Assembly: GCF_000808535.1 (NCBI RefSeq)
Contig: NZ_JWLV01000048.1
Coordinates: forward strand, 186,001-250,000
Reading direction: 5' to 3'
DNA length: 64,000 nucleotides
From: Vibrio sinaloensis
GTDB taxonomy: Bacteria > Pseudomonadota > Gammaproteobacteria > Enterobacterales > Vibrionaceae
The position numbers and the translations under genes are program-made. Under the pieces are notes generated by a model. The model had not been told where the DNA came from. It searched no databases and saw only the letters and a list, made by a program, of their open reading frames with translations. Positions 52,490 to 60,544 of this stretch are shown here, in pieces (position 1 is the stretch's first letter; every line of letters begins with the position of its first letter).

Positions 52490-54803
52490 CTGTGTTTCCT
52501 TTCGACTTTTTGTTGTGCTGCCTCAGTTGCTCAATGGAGATTGGTGGAGACAGATAGTAGCCTTGCATGTAATCACATTGATTGTTCGCCAGCCACTGAT
52601 GCATCTCTTTTGACTCAATCCCTTCGGCGGTCACAAGCATAGATTGAGAATGACAAAGGTCAACCAGTGGCTTCACCACCGTTTGGTTATTTGTCTTGGT
52701 CAGTGCTTCTAGGAACTCACGATCAAACTTAATTTTTTGCACTGGGTATTCAACCAGTTGGGTAATGGACGTGTAGCCAGAGCCAAAGTCATCAATAGTC
52801 AATTTAAAGCCCATCTGTGACAGCTCATACAACAAGAGATAACTTTGAGAGTCTGATGCGAACGTCTCTGTTATTTCAAAGTCGATAAGATCCGGACGAA
52901 CTGAGTACCGTTCGGCCATGGTTTGAATATATTGCGCGAGCTGTAATGAATCTAGTTCAGCAGAGGACAAGTTAATCGATAATTGGACGGGCCAGTCGAA
53001 ACAGTTCTGAATGGCTGAAAAGTCTTCAAAGGCTTGTTTTACTACCCAGCGGTCAATTGTGCCAAACAAACCAATTTGCTCGGAGATAGGAATAAATTCA
53101 CTCGGATTGACCGTGCCTAGTTTGGGGGACTCCCAGCGAAGTAGCGCCTCTAGACCACGCACTTCTAACCCACTTCGATCAAAATAGGGTTGATAGAGCA
53201 ATTGGAACTCCTGATCTAGGTTGCTTGAACGCAAAGCTCGCTCAACTTGAGAGCGGCGGCGGACGATTTGATCCAGTTCTTTAGAGTAGTGTGCGATTTG
53301 ATTTTTACCCGCTCGTTTCGCTTGATACATCGCAGTATCAGCATGAGAGAGCAAGCTAGTAAGGTCTCGTCCATCTTCAGGGTATGAAGCGATGCCGATA
53401 CTGGCGGTAATCGGAAAGTTGCCAAGTGGAGAGTTCGCGCTATTTTGAATCGGCTCTAACACCGCTCTCGCAATCTCAGGAGCGTAACTAGAATGCTGGT
53501 TTACTGACGAAATAAAGACAGCAAACTCATCGCCTGACAGCCTTGCAGCAAGGCATTTTACACTGTACTTCAATTCAAATTCGTTACAGCGCTGGCGAAT
53601 GTGCTCTGCGAAATTGACCAGCAGTGAGTCGCCAATATGATGACCGTATTTGTCGTTGACGTATTTGAAGTTGTCGAGGTCAATGTAGAGGATCCAAGCG
53701 CGAGTATCGATTAACTTGTTGGCTATCGTTCTTTCCACAAACATTTGGAACTGATACCGATTGGCGAGTTGCGTGAGGTGATCGTTCTCTGCCATCGCTT
53801 TGGTTTTTTGATAACTCGAGTTGAGCTCTTTATACATGTCATAAAAGCGGACTGACAGGCGTCCAATTTCATTGTCTGCGGAGAGTTTTTCGATGTTTGA
53901 GCGTTTTTGCAATTCGACTTCTTGGAGTTGATGATCGAGTCTTGTTATCGGCTTAATTACGTGGCGATAGAGTAAAAACAACAAGATAAGAACGGTAGAA
54001 ACGGCCGAAGCCCCAAACGCAAGTAAGAGCTTGTTTTCAATCTTGTTTAACTGCTCATTGAGTAAGTACTGAGCAGGATCCAACACCGCGTATAAGTTGG
54101 GTTTCAACTCAACCGATTGAGTGAGTCCTGATTTTTTGACGGGTTCTTGAGCGAAGAAGATACTGCTGTCGTTATCAAACTCCAAGATGTGTTTGAGTTG
54201 GTCAAAGTTATCGAGAGATAAAGAGACAACAACGAAAAATACTTGCTCTTTGTTATAGCTCAGTGGCGAGGTGAATGTGTCGTTGTCGAGCACATCATAA
54301 CGAATCAGTATGCTTTGTCCCTGATAATTGTTGGCAAACCCGGTATGGGAGAGTTGCCCAGTTTGTTTGTATATGTGACGAATGTATTTGAGGACATTTT
54401 CATCAAGGGTGGCAAAGGGATCGGTTTGGTTGTCGGCGTAAAAACGAACGTGTTGGTCACTGTCTACGATGGCGACAGCAATGTTGTCTTGTTTGTTAGG
54501 TTGTAGGTTATCAATGGTTGTTTGCAGGTTTTCGATCAACCGCATCTCTCGGTAAGGGTTCTCCGGTTGACTAAAGTAGTGGCGAATAATATCGCTTTTA
54601 ATCAGTGTCAGTGAGTAGCTGTTAATCAGGGAGACCGATTGGCGAAAATGGCCAGCAAGTTTCTCCATCGTGAGCTGCAAGTAACTGTTTTCACGCTTAA
54701 TGAGCGTGTCTTTCTGGTTTACGTAAATACTATAGCTCGACATTGCTGCGCTGAGCATAACAACAGGGGCAACCAAAAGCAGAACTCTAGTACTGAGCTT
54801 CAT
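52455..54803 (-). CDS. mbaA: bifunctional c-di-GMP enzyme MbaA (polyamine signalling)
   Basis: Inner-membrane partner of NspS that tunes c-di-GMP and biofilm formation according to periplasmic polyamines. The 782-residue product has membrane segments at about 7-27 and 258-279 around a periplasmic domain, a HAMP linker, a cyclase domain with the variant signature SGDEF (423-427), and a phosphodiesterase domain with intact EAL (552-554), EITE, DDFGSGYTSI and AEGIE. The variant SGDEF is as in V. cholerae MbaA. It overlaps the nspS end by 17 bases, pointing to coupled translation. Confidence 0.93.
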   Translation of the reverse strand: MKLSTRVLLLVAPVVMLSAAMSSYSIYVNQKDTLIKRENSYLQLTMEKLAGHFRQSVSLINSYSLTLIKSDIIRHYFSQPENPYREMRLIENLQTTIDNLQPNKQDNIAVAIVDSDQHVRFYADNQTDPFATLDENVLKYIRHIYKQTGQLSHTGFANNYQGQSILIRYDVLDNDTFTSPLSYNKEQVFFVVVSLSLDNFDQLKHILEFDNDSSIFFAQEPVKKSGLTQSVELKPNLYAVLDPAQYLLNEQLNKIENKLLLAFGASAVSTVLILLFLLYRHVIKPITRLDHQLQEVELQKRSNIEKLSADNEIGRLSVRFYDMYKELNSSYQKTKAMAENDHLTQLANRYQFQMFVERTIANKLIDTRAWILYIDLDNFKYVNDKYGHHIGDSLLVNFAEHIRQRCNEFELKYSVKCLAARLSGDEFAVFISSVNQHSSYAPEIARAVLEPIQNSANSPLGNFPITASIGIASYPEDGRDLTSLLSHADTAMYQAKRAGKNQIAHYSKELDQIVRRRSQVERALRSSNLDQEFQLLYQPYFDRSGLEVRGLEALLRWESPKLGTVNPSEFIPISEQIGLFGTIDRWVVKQAFEDFSAIQNCFDWPVQLSINLSSAELDSLQLAQYIQTMAERYSVRPDLIDFEITETFASDSQSYLLLYELSQMGFKLTIDDFGSGYTSITQLVEYPVQKIKFDREFLEALTKTNNQTVVKPLVDLCHSQSMLVTAEGIESKEMHQWLANNQCDYMQGYYLSPPISIEQLRQHNKKSKGNTDVSEESYCRFA

Positions 54804-55830
54804 GATTCTTAACTATTTGATTAATGATTTTCGTTCTTAGGCTTATGTTTGCTGCAGAAAGCATACTGTCTATGTAACTGTTTTTAAGTTGTTCTGGGCT
54901 TGGGAACAATGATGCATCATTTTTGTACCAATCAGGCATCAGTTTTAATGCACTTAAATTGGGCGTTGCAGCTTTAATATCTGTTGCATTCATTGCAGCA
55001 ATTGTGGGATCGGACAAATAGTTAAGAAAGGCTTTTGCTGCCTTTTTATTACTCGAGTGACTGCTAATCGCTAAACAGTCTAGCCATATATAAATTTCCC
55101 CTTCCGGCAGAACAAACTCCCACGCGTCACGACCAAATGAACGATTGAGTGAATACTGATCGCCGCTGTAGGCAAGGGCCAATTGAAGCTTGTCAGAGTT
55201 TTCTTGGCTTCGGATGTAGCTCAGTATGTATTCAAACGTGAGGACTTGCTGGCTGAATGTCTTGAGGGCAGGGTAGGCTTGTCTGATTTCTTCGCGGCTT
55301 TCAGTTGTTGGTGATAAACCTAAGCTGTAAAACAAGGGTAAGAATGATTCAACGGTATCGTTGATCATCCCTATTCGACCTTTGAGTTCCTCGCTGGGCT
55401 CGACAAACTCTTTCCATGTAGTGGGTGGGTTCTCGATGCGATCTTTTCGGTAAGCAATACCCACAGTGCCCCAAAAATAGGGAACCGCATAATCGCCACA
55501 CGCTTGGTTCCACTTATTGTCGTTATGGGCTCGATTGGGAAGGTCAGTGATACGCTCGAAACTGCCTAAGTTGCCATAGATGTTTGCTGAAACGTTGTCT
55601 AGAACCACAATATCAAATGGCAACTGAATGCTTTTCATCATTAATAGACTGCGTTCATCGTCATTATCAAAGTGGGATAACTGCAGCGGCGTTTCATGTG
55701 TTTCTTGCCAGTCATTAATGACTTTGGGGGATAGGGTATCCTCCCATAAATAGATATTGAGTGGTGTTGGCGTCGCGATGGCACTGTTGGTCCAACATGC
55801 GAGGAGAAATATAGAGATGAGCGCTCTCAT
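54787..55830 (-). CDS. nspS: periplasmic polyamine sensor NspS
   Basis: PotD-like substrate-binding protein that senses norspermidine (activating) and spermidine (inhibiting) and controls MbaA. The 347-residue product has a signal peptide (about 1-19, ending NSAIA) and a type 2 periplasmic-binding fold (LNIYLWEDTLSPKVINDW near 24, PFDIVVLDNVSANIYGNL near 71, and the ligand-site region YFWGTVGIAYRKD). It has no transporter permeases next to it, consistent with a sensing role. It is the first gene of nspS-mbaA-yjjX. Confidence 0.93.
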   Translation of the reverse strand: MRALISIFLLACWTNSAIATPTPLNIYLWEDTLSPKVINDWQETHETPLQLSHFDNDDERSLLMMKSIQLPFDIVVLDNVSANIYGNLGSFERITDLPNRAHNDNKWNQACGDYAVPYFWGTVGIAYRKDRIENPPTTWKEFVEPSEELKGRIGMINDTVESFLPLFYSLGLSPTTESREEIRQAYPALKTFSQQVLTFEYILSYIRSQENSDKLQLALAYSGDQYSLNRSFGRDAWEFVLPEGEIYIWLDCLAISSHSSNKKAAKAFLNYLSDPTIAAMNATDIKAATPNLSALKLMPDWYKNDASLFPSPEQLKNSYIDSMLSAANISLRTKIINQIVKNHEAQY

Positions 55831-55893
55831 ACTAACGAGTAAATAGCCTTACATTGAGGGTTGGTTGTTTGCTATGGCGTCAGTATGTAGTGC

Positions 55894-55958
55894 TGACACT
55901 GTATAAATATGCAACTTAGCTTCTGAATACTAAGAAGTTTTATAAACAGTGTCAGCTT
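55894..55958. repeat. long interrupted hairpin between pheA and nspS
   Basis: GCTGACACTGT (55894-55904) and ACAGTGTCAGC (55948-55958) are perfect 11-base arms. Just inside them ATAAA pairs with TTTAT (with a two-base bulge), and deeper AACTT pairs with AAGTT and CTTAG with CTAAG. There is no T-run on either side, so it is not a usual terminator. It lies 64 bases before the nspS start, in the likely leader or promoter region. Confidence 0.65.
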
Positions 55959-55991
55959 AGATATGAAATAATTTGAGCTAGGTAGAGATAT

Positions 55992-57170
55992 TTACTGCAA
56001 CTTAACTTGTGTCGGTTTCACATTTTCCGATGGGTAACAACCCAGAACTTTCAGGTGTTTTGTGATCTTAGTCAGTTCATTGAGGGCGCTCTGCATTTCA
56101 TCGGAGTCTAAATGTGAAGCGAGATCAACATAAAACATCTCTTCCCAAGGATTGCCCATGATTGGGCGGGATTCGAGTTTGGTCATGTTGATGCCGTAGC
56201 GCTGCAGCACCAGTAAAGTCTCGACTAAGGAGCCTGCTTCTTGTGATGTTGACATAATTAGTGTCGTCTTGGCTGGAATTTGTGCCGAGACTTCCACAGG
56301 CTTGCGAGCGACAACAATGAATCGGGTATGATTTTCAGTTTGATTGGCGATATTACTTTGAATCGGTTGAAGACCATAGAGCTTACCACTTGAGGCGTTA
56401 CCAATCGCGGCAACGTCGCTACGGTTCATCTCTTGCACTTTCTGCATTGCATCTGCTGTGCTGGCACAAGACTCTAATTGCACGCCTTTTAGTTTACCCA
56501 AAAATTCACTGCATTGCTGGTGGGGCTGTGGGTGAGAGTAAAGTGTTTTGAGTTCTTCCAAACGAATATCTGATGTGGCCACCAAGCAATGTTCAATGGG
56601 AAGCGTCAACTCGCCAACAATGTAGAGTGTGGTGTGTTGAAGTAGATCATAGACTTCATTAATTGAACCTGAGCTGGTGTTCTCAATAGGTAGCACACCG
56701 TAGTCCGCATGACCTGACTCCACGGTATTGGCGACTTCTTTAAAGTGCTCGCAATTGAGCTCAATGAGTTCCGTATTTTTCCGGCTGAAATACTCACGAC
56801 TTGCAAGGTGTGAGTATGAGCCTTTGGCGCCAAGGAAAGCGACTCGAGCAAGTGGTTTTCGGCTAAGTTCAGGGTTAGCAAGATTTTGTAGATACGACTG
56901 TTGCAGTAGGACTGAGTCTTCAATGATGGTGTGGAAAAGTTTCGTGATGTATTGAGCATCTAACTCATACTTGTCTTTGCCTGCATTAATGAGTTTGACA
57001 AGAAGCTGTTGCTCTCGGCTAGCATCGCGCACGGGCTTAGATGTTTGAACTTTACTCTTCGCGACTTCAATACTCATTTTTCTACGCTCAGATAGTAAAT
57101 GCAGTAATTGATCGTCAAGCTCATTTAGTCTTAATCGGATCTCTTCGAGCGAGTATTTTTGTTCAGTCAT
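55992..57170 (-). CDS. pheA: chorismate mutase / prephenate dehydratase PheA (P-protein)
   Basis: Bifunctional enzyme of phenylalanine synthesis. The 392-residue product has the chorismate mutase domain (about 1-90, SLEEIRLRLNELDDQLLHLL), the prephenate dehydratase domain (about 105-285, with ENTSSGSINEVYDLL and the conserved TRFIVVARK), and an ACT domain with the Phe-binding ESRPIMGNPWEE near 325. The frame extends to a TTG at 57242 that lies in the attenuator, so ATG 57170 is used. Expression is controlled by the upstream pheL leader. Confidence 0.95.
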   Translation of the reverse strand: MTEQKYSLEEIRLRLNELDDQLLHLLSERRKMSIEVAKSKVQTSKPVRDASREQQLLVKLINAGKDKYELDAQYITKLFHTIIEDSVLLQQSYLQNLANPELSRKPLARVAFLGAKGSYSHLASREYFSRKNTELIELNCEHFKEVANTVESGHADYGVLPIENTSSGSINEVYDLLQHTTLYIVGELTLPIEHCLVATSDIRLEELKTLYSHPQPHQQCSEFLGKLKGVQLESCASTADAMQKVQEMNRSDVAAIGNASSGKLYGLQPIQSNIANQTENHTRFIVVARKPVEVSAQIPAKTTLIMSTSQEAGSLVETLLVLQRYGINMTKLESRPIMGNPWEEMFYVDLASHLDSDEMQSALNELTKITKHLKVLGCYPSENVKPTQVKLQ

Positions 57171-57182
57171 CCTGTATTCCTT

Positions 57183-57213
57183 AAAAATAAAAAAGCCTCC
57201 CAGTGGGAGGCTT
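57183..57213 (-). terminator. pheA attenuator terminator
   Basis: AAGCCTCCC-ACT-GGGAGGCTT (minus strand, 57193-57213) followed by TTTTATTTTT. An upstream segment GGAGGCAGCCTC (57245-57256) can pair with its left arm as an antiterminator. The Phe-codon stretch CCTGTTCTTTTTTGAC (57278-57293) is a 15 of 16 match to the complement of GTCAAAAACGAACAGG (57214-57229). Confidence 0.88.
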
Positions 57214-57260
57214 CCTGTTCGTTTTTGACTTATCTTCCGCAAACGAGGCTGCCTCCAAAT

Positions 57261-57308
57261 TTAGTGGAGAAAAAAGAAGTCAAAAAAGAACAGGTTGTTT
57301 GTTTGCAT
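57261..57308 (-). CDS. pheL: pheA leader peptide PheL
   Basis: A 15-residue leader MQTNNLFFFDFFFLH with six phenylalanines in an eight-residue window (FFFDFFF plus flanks), ending at a TAA just before the attenuator stems. Low charged tRNA(Phe) would stall the ribosome here and favour the antiterminator. The sequence differs from E. coli PheL but the design is the same. A plain-consensus promoter lies 31 bases upstream. Confidence 0.93.
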   Translation of the reverse strand: MQTNNLFFFDFFFLH

Positions 57309-57338
57309 AAATCACTACTAATCGTGGGAACCGTAAAC

Positions 57339-57367
57339 ACAATAAGCAACCACCAGTGGAGCGTCAA
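57339..57367 (-). promoter_or_regulatory. pheL-pheA promoter
   Basis: TTGACG and TATTGT on the minus strand with 17-base spacing; RNA would start near 57332, about 24 bases before the pheL ATG. Confidence 0.8.
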
Positions 57368-57370
57368 GCA

Positions 57371-57400
57371 AAAAAATAGCGCCTTTCGGCGCTATTTTTT
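57371..57400 (-). terminator. terminator after raiA
   Basis: AAAAAATAGCGCC-TTTC-GGCGCTATTTTTT, symmetric, 23 bases past the raiA stop and next to the pheA -35 element. Confidence 0.9.
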
Positions 57401-57422
57401 GAATCCTCTTAGTGCAGTAAAC

Positions 57423-57758
57423 CTATTCCGCTTCTAGCTCAGTTTCTTCTAGCTCTGGCTTCTCAGTGCGGCGAGCTTCTGGTTTGTGGCGTAGTTTGTT
57501 TAGCTGACGTTCTAGTTTCTGTTCTACCTCATTAACGGCAGCGTATAAATCTTCGTGTGTTGCAGATGCAACCAGTTGGCCTTTTGGTACCGTGATGACA
57601 GCTTCAAACTTCATCTGTTTGTTTGGCTCCTCACTGAAGCTTGTTTGGCAACCAATAATGTCTACTTGCCATTTTTCCAACTTTTTAAATTTGCTCTCAA
57701 TATGAGTGCGGATTGCAGAGGTGATGTCGATATTTTTACCAGTGATGTTTACTTTCAT
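57423..57758 (-). CDS. raiA: ribosome-associated inhibitor A (RaiA/YfiA)
   Basis: Stationary-phase factor that binds the 30S decoding site and inactivates ribosomes. The 111-residue product MKVNITGKNIDITSAIRTHIESKFKKLEKW... has the short HPF/RaiA fold with an acidic C-terminal tail (EELETELEAE type), as in E. coli RaiA. The frame extends to 57779, but ATG 57758 gives the family N-terminus. The raiA-pheL-pheA order is as in E. coli. A CRP-type site lies 66 bases upstream. Confidence 0.94.
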   Translation of the reverse strand: MKVNITGKNIDITSAIRTHIESKFKKLEKWQVDIIGCQTSFSEEPNKQMKFEAVITVPKGQLVASATHEDLYAAVNEVEQKLERQLNKLRHKPEARRTEKPELEETELEAE

Positions 57759-57823
57759 AGATGTTTTCCTCTGTGTCATCCCTCATGGGTTGAGTTCAGA
57801 TTACCGCTCATGGATAAAAATAA

Positions 57824-57888
57824 TGTGACATAAATCACCTTTTGGTTGCTATTTTTCAACACCCAAAACAAACGTGATCCATCTCAAA
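57824..57888. promoter_or_regulatory. CRP sites upstream of raiA
   Basis: TGTGACATAAATCACC (57824-57839) matches TGTGA-N6-TCACA at 9 of 10 positions, and CGTGATCCATCTCAAA (57873-57888) at 8 of 10. They lie in the 343-base gap before the MltF-like gene, which otherwise holds no ORF. CRP control of raiA is known in E. coli. Confidence 0.55.
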
Positions 57889-58101
57889 GAGTGCATCGAT
57901 GTCACTACGAAAAAGCTTGTGTAAGAATGAAATCTCATTAGATTGGGAGAGGTAAGACACTAAAAATCATTCGTTTTTTAGCGCATTCTTTCGATTCAAC
58001 AAAAGCCTTGGTTAAACTTTAACCCAACCAAAAGTGTGAATGTTCTTCCACTTTTTCTCACGTTCTATCCCAATGCCTTCTTAGTGGCTCCTTGTGTTCG
58101 G

Positions 58102-59532
58102 CTATCGCCAAAAATCTATTTTGATGGCGTTTGACGCAGATTGACTCTCGCGTAGCGTTTTCAATGCTTCTAATTGCTTATAAATAATGAAGTAGCGGTT
58201 GATGTTAGCAACGTAGTGCACGGGCTCTCTACCAATATGCCGTCTAGCCATGATTTCGACATTCTTAAACCACTTGTTTGGATCGTAGCCTTGCTGGGAA
58301 GCCAGTCGGCGAACGCGTCTGATGTTAGCAGGGCCGGCGTTATATGCAGCGAGTGCAAAGTAAACCTGGTTGTCTGGACTGATTTTATCATCACTAAAGT
58401 ATCGGTCTTTTAGGAAGCGCATATATTTCACGCCCGCGTGGATATTATTGTCGACTTTGTAAATGTCGGGAATATTCACGTTAGGGTCTTTGGCCGTGCT
58501 AGGAAGGACTTGCATAACGCCTACAGCGCCTTTGTGTGACACTTTACTTTGGTCTAACCCTGATTCTTGGAATCCTTGGGCTGAAATCATCATGGGATCA
58601 AAATCGTATTGGTCGGAGTAGAGAGAAAAAATCCCCGACAGTGCTTCTAATCGGTTGATATGGTTTGGGTTAAGGATTTTTCTCAGCCACTGAGTGTTGT
58701 CTAGATACTTGCTGTAAATAACGTTGCCGAGCAAAGTGCCTGATCGGGAAGTCTTCAAATATTGATTTACAAAGGTTTGCAGCTGCGGGCTGTTTTTTCT
58801 CATTGCCCAAGCAATTTCTCCATTTATTCTTAGGGGGACTAAGTCATGTACCTGAATATTGTCCATGACTTTGAGCCAGAGCTCTGTTTTGTGGCTGTCT
58901 AAGATAGTCGCGCTGATATGGCCTTGATTGACGAGTTCGACCAACTCAAGATCCTGCAGTGTTTCTTCGACAAACCGAACAATCACGGGAGGAAGGCCGA
59001 GACTATCTAGCTGGTGGTTCAGTTGCTGAAGACTTTCAAAGTAGCTGGAACTTGCGCGAACCCAAACCTCTTTACCGCTAAGTTGTTCGATGTTTTCTAT
59101 CGAAGCAACGGATTGGTCAGTGACGATCAGCTCTTTGACCCCCTTTAATACGGGTAAGCTGAAATCGATAGAATTAAGGCGTGCGGGCGTTATCGTTAGG
59201 TTAGCCACAATCAGATCGCCGTACCCTTGTACTAATGAAGGAATCAGCTCATCACGATGTACGGGAATGATTTGTAGATTGAAATAGGAAGAGCGTTGTT
59301 TGAGCTGTTTTTCGAAATGGTAGAGGAGTTCCGCGAGGATGCCTTTCGGTCTGCCATCTTCGATGTAGTAAAAACCTAGATCGGCAGCGACCAGAACACG
59401 AATGACGCCTTTTTTCTCTAGAGCTGGCAAGTCTCCCAAGTAAGGCTCTTTTTGCAAAGGAGAGAGAGAAAGAGCAAAACAGCGGGATATAGAGAGTGAC
59501 AAAATAATAAGACTTAATACAACTTTGAACAT
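58102..59532 (-). CDS. MltF-like lytic transglycosylase with a solute-binding domain
   Basis: A 476-residue periplasmic protein: a signal peptide (about 1-20, ending SRCFA), an SBP_bac_3 (amino-acid-binding-like) domain (about 40-270), then an SLT lysozyme-like domain (about 295-455) with the catalytic region AQGFQESGLDQSKVSHKGAVGVMQVLPSTA and ALAAYNAGPANIRRVRR. This is the domain order of MltF, but MltF is usually longer and sits elsewhere in E. coli. No lipobox is evident, so it may be soluble. It may couple a wall-derived signal to wall cleavage. Confidence 0.85.
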   Translation of the reverse strand: MFKVVLSLIILSLSISRCFALSLSPLQKEPYLGDLPALEKKGVIRVLVAADLGFYYIEDGRPKGILAELLYHFEKQLKQRSSYFNLQIIPVHRDELIPSLVQGYGDLIVANLTITPARLNSIDFSLPVLKGVKELIVTDQSVASIENIEQLSGKEVWVRASSSYFESLQQLNHQLDSLGLPPVIVRFVEETLQDLELVELVNQGHISATILDSHKTELWLKVMDNIQVHDLVPLRINGEIAWAMRKNSPQLQTFVNQYLKTSRSGTLLGNVIYSKYLDNTQWLRKILNPNHINRLEALSGIFSLYSDQYDFDPMMISAQGFQESGLDQSKVSHKGAVGVMQVLPSTAKDPNVNIPDIYKVDNNIHAGVKYMRFLKDRYFSDDKISPDNQVYFALAAYNAGPANIRRVRRLASQQGYDPNKWFKNVEIMARRHIGREPVHYVANINRYFIIYKQLEALKTLRESQSASNAIKIDFWR

Positions 59533-59597
59533 TCATTAACCTCTTAACTTCATTGGTTAAAAATAGGTCCAAGGATTGATTTGAGCCAAGAAAGTGC

Positions 59598-59628
59598 ATA
59601 AAAAAACCGCTCCAAATGTGAAGCGGTT
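59598..59628 (-). terminator. terminator after bamD
   Basis: On the minus strand AACCGCT-N10-AGCGGTT is followed by TTTTT. Confidence 0.8.
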
Positions 59629-59647
59629 CTGATTAATTAATCACCAA

Positions 59648-60373
59648 TTAAATTGGGTTGAGCTTTATCAACTCTTCCGTACGTTTGATCGCATCTTCTA
59701 AACCAAGCCGCTTGTAGGCTTCCAGCTGTATCTTCAATGACTTGCGAGCCGCTACCGTATCTGGATAGGTTTTTTGTAGTTCTTGCGTACGGTTGATTGC
59801 CGCAATCCAAGCCTCTCGGCGAAGATAAAAATCTGCGGTAGCCAAATCGTATTCAGCTAGACGGTTCTTTAGCGCGAGCATTCGTTTTTGCGAATCTTCT
59901 GCGTATAGGCTAGTCGGGTAGCGTTCAAGTAGGCGCTTGAAATCAGCAAACGCTTTTTTCACCGGTTCAGGGTCGCGGTCGCTACGATCAACATTGAACA
60001 AATCGTGCATAAAGTTGCGATCTTGCGCCATGTGTGTCAGCCCGCGCATATACAAAACCCAGTCGAGCTTTTCATGGGTTGGGTTTAGGCGGGTAAAGCG
60101 TTCAATGGTTGCCAGCCCTAAAGCTAAGTCGTCATTTTTGTAGTAGGCGTAAATCAAATCCAGCTGAACTTGCTCTGAGTACGCGCCAAATGGGTAACGA
60201 GAGTCCAAGGCTTCAAGCTGACTGATGGCCGAAAGCCAGTTACCACTTTGAAGCGAAACCTGGGCTTCTGAATACAGCTCAGATGGTGGCACGTCTGGCA
60301 CGATCTCTTCGCTGCTTGAGCAGCCAACCAGTACAGATAGTGCCAACAAGCCAGATAAAGTATGCTTTTTCAT
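59648..60373 (-). CDS. bamD: outer-membrane assembly lipoprotein BamD
   Basis: Essential part of the BAM complex that folds beta-barrel proteins into the outer membrane. The 241-residue product has a lipoprotein signal (LLALSVLVGCSSSEE, lipobox Cys about residue 18) and five TPR-like helix pairs (SELYSEAQVSLQSGNWLSAISQLEALDSRYPFG near 37, and AFADFKRLLERYPTSLYA near 146). It is divergent from rluD, as in E. coli. Confidence 0.96.
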   Translation of the reverse strand: MKKHTLSGLLALSVLVGCSSSEEIVPDVPPSELYSEAQVSLQSGNWLSAISQLEALDSRYPFGAYSEQVQLDLIYAYYKNDDLALGLATIERFTRLNPTHEKLDWVLYMRGLTHMAQDRNFMHDLFNVDRSDRDPEPVKKAFADFKRLLERYPTSLYAEDSQKRMLALKNRLAEYDLATADFYLRREAWIAAINRTQELQKTYPDTVAARKSLKIQLEAYKRLGLEDAIKRTEELIKLNPI

Positions 60374-60412
60374 ATCAGGATTCGATTCCTTGAGATAAAT
60401 ATTTCTGCTCTT

Positions 60413-60454
60413 CCGTTACTTTCTGGGCAGTAACGGATACAATGTCCAATTATA
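60413..60454 (-). promoter_or_regulatory. bamD promoter -10 and 5' leader hairpin
   Basis: A perfect TATAAT on the minus strand at 60449-60454 would start RNA near 60442. Immediately after, CCGTTACT-N8-AGTAACGG (60413-60436) forms a perfect 8-bp stem at the 5' end of the transcript, which could protect the mRNA. No good -35 is visible. Confidence 0.5.
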
Positions 60455-60544
60455 CCCGATCAACTCGAGTGAATGAGTTGTGGTGAGTAGTCTATTTTTC
60501 CACAGTAGTGACAATTAGTCTCACAGTTTTTAAAAAAGTTCGAT

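Noticed and set aside
57171..57242. N-terminal extension of pheA to a TTG at 57242
   Set aside because: This segment is the attenuator; the family N-terminus begins at ATG 57170.
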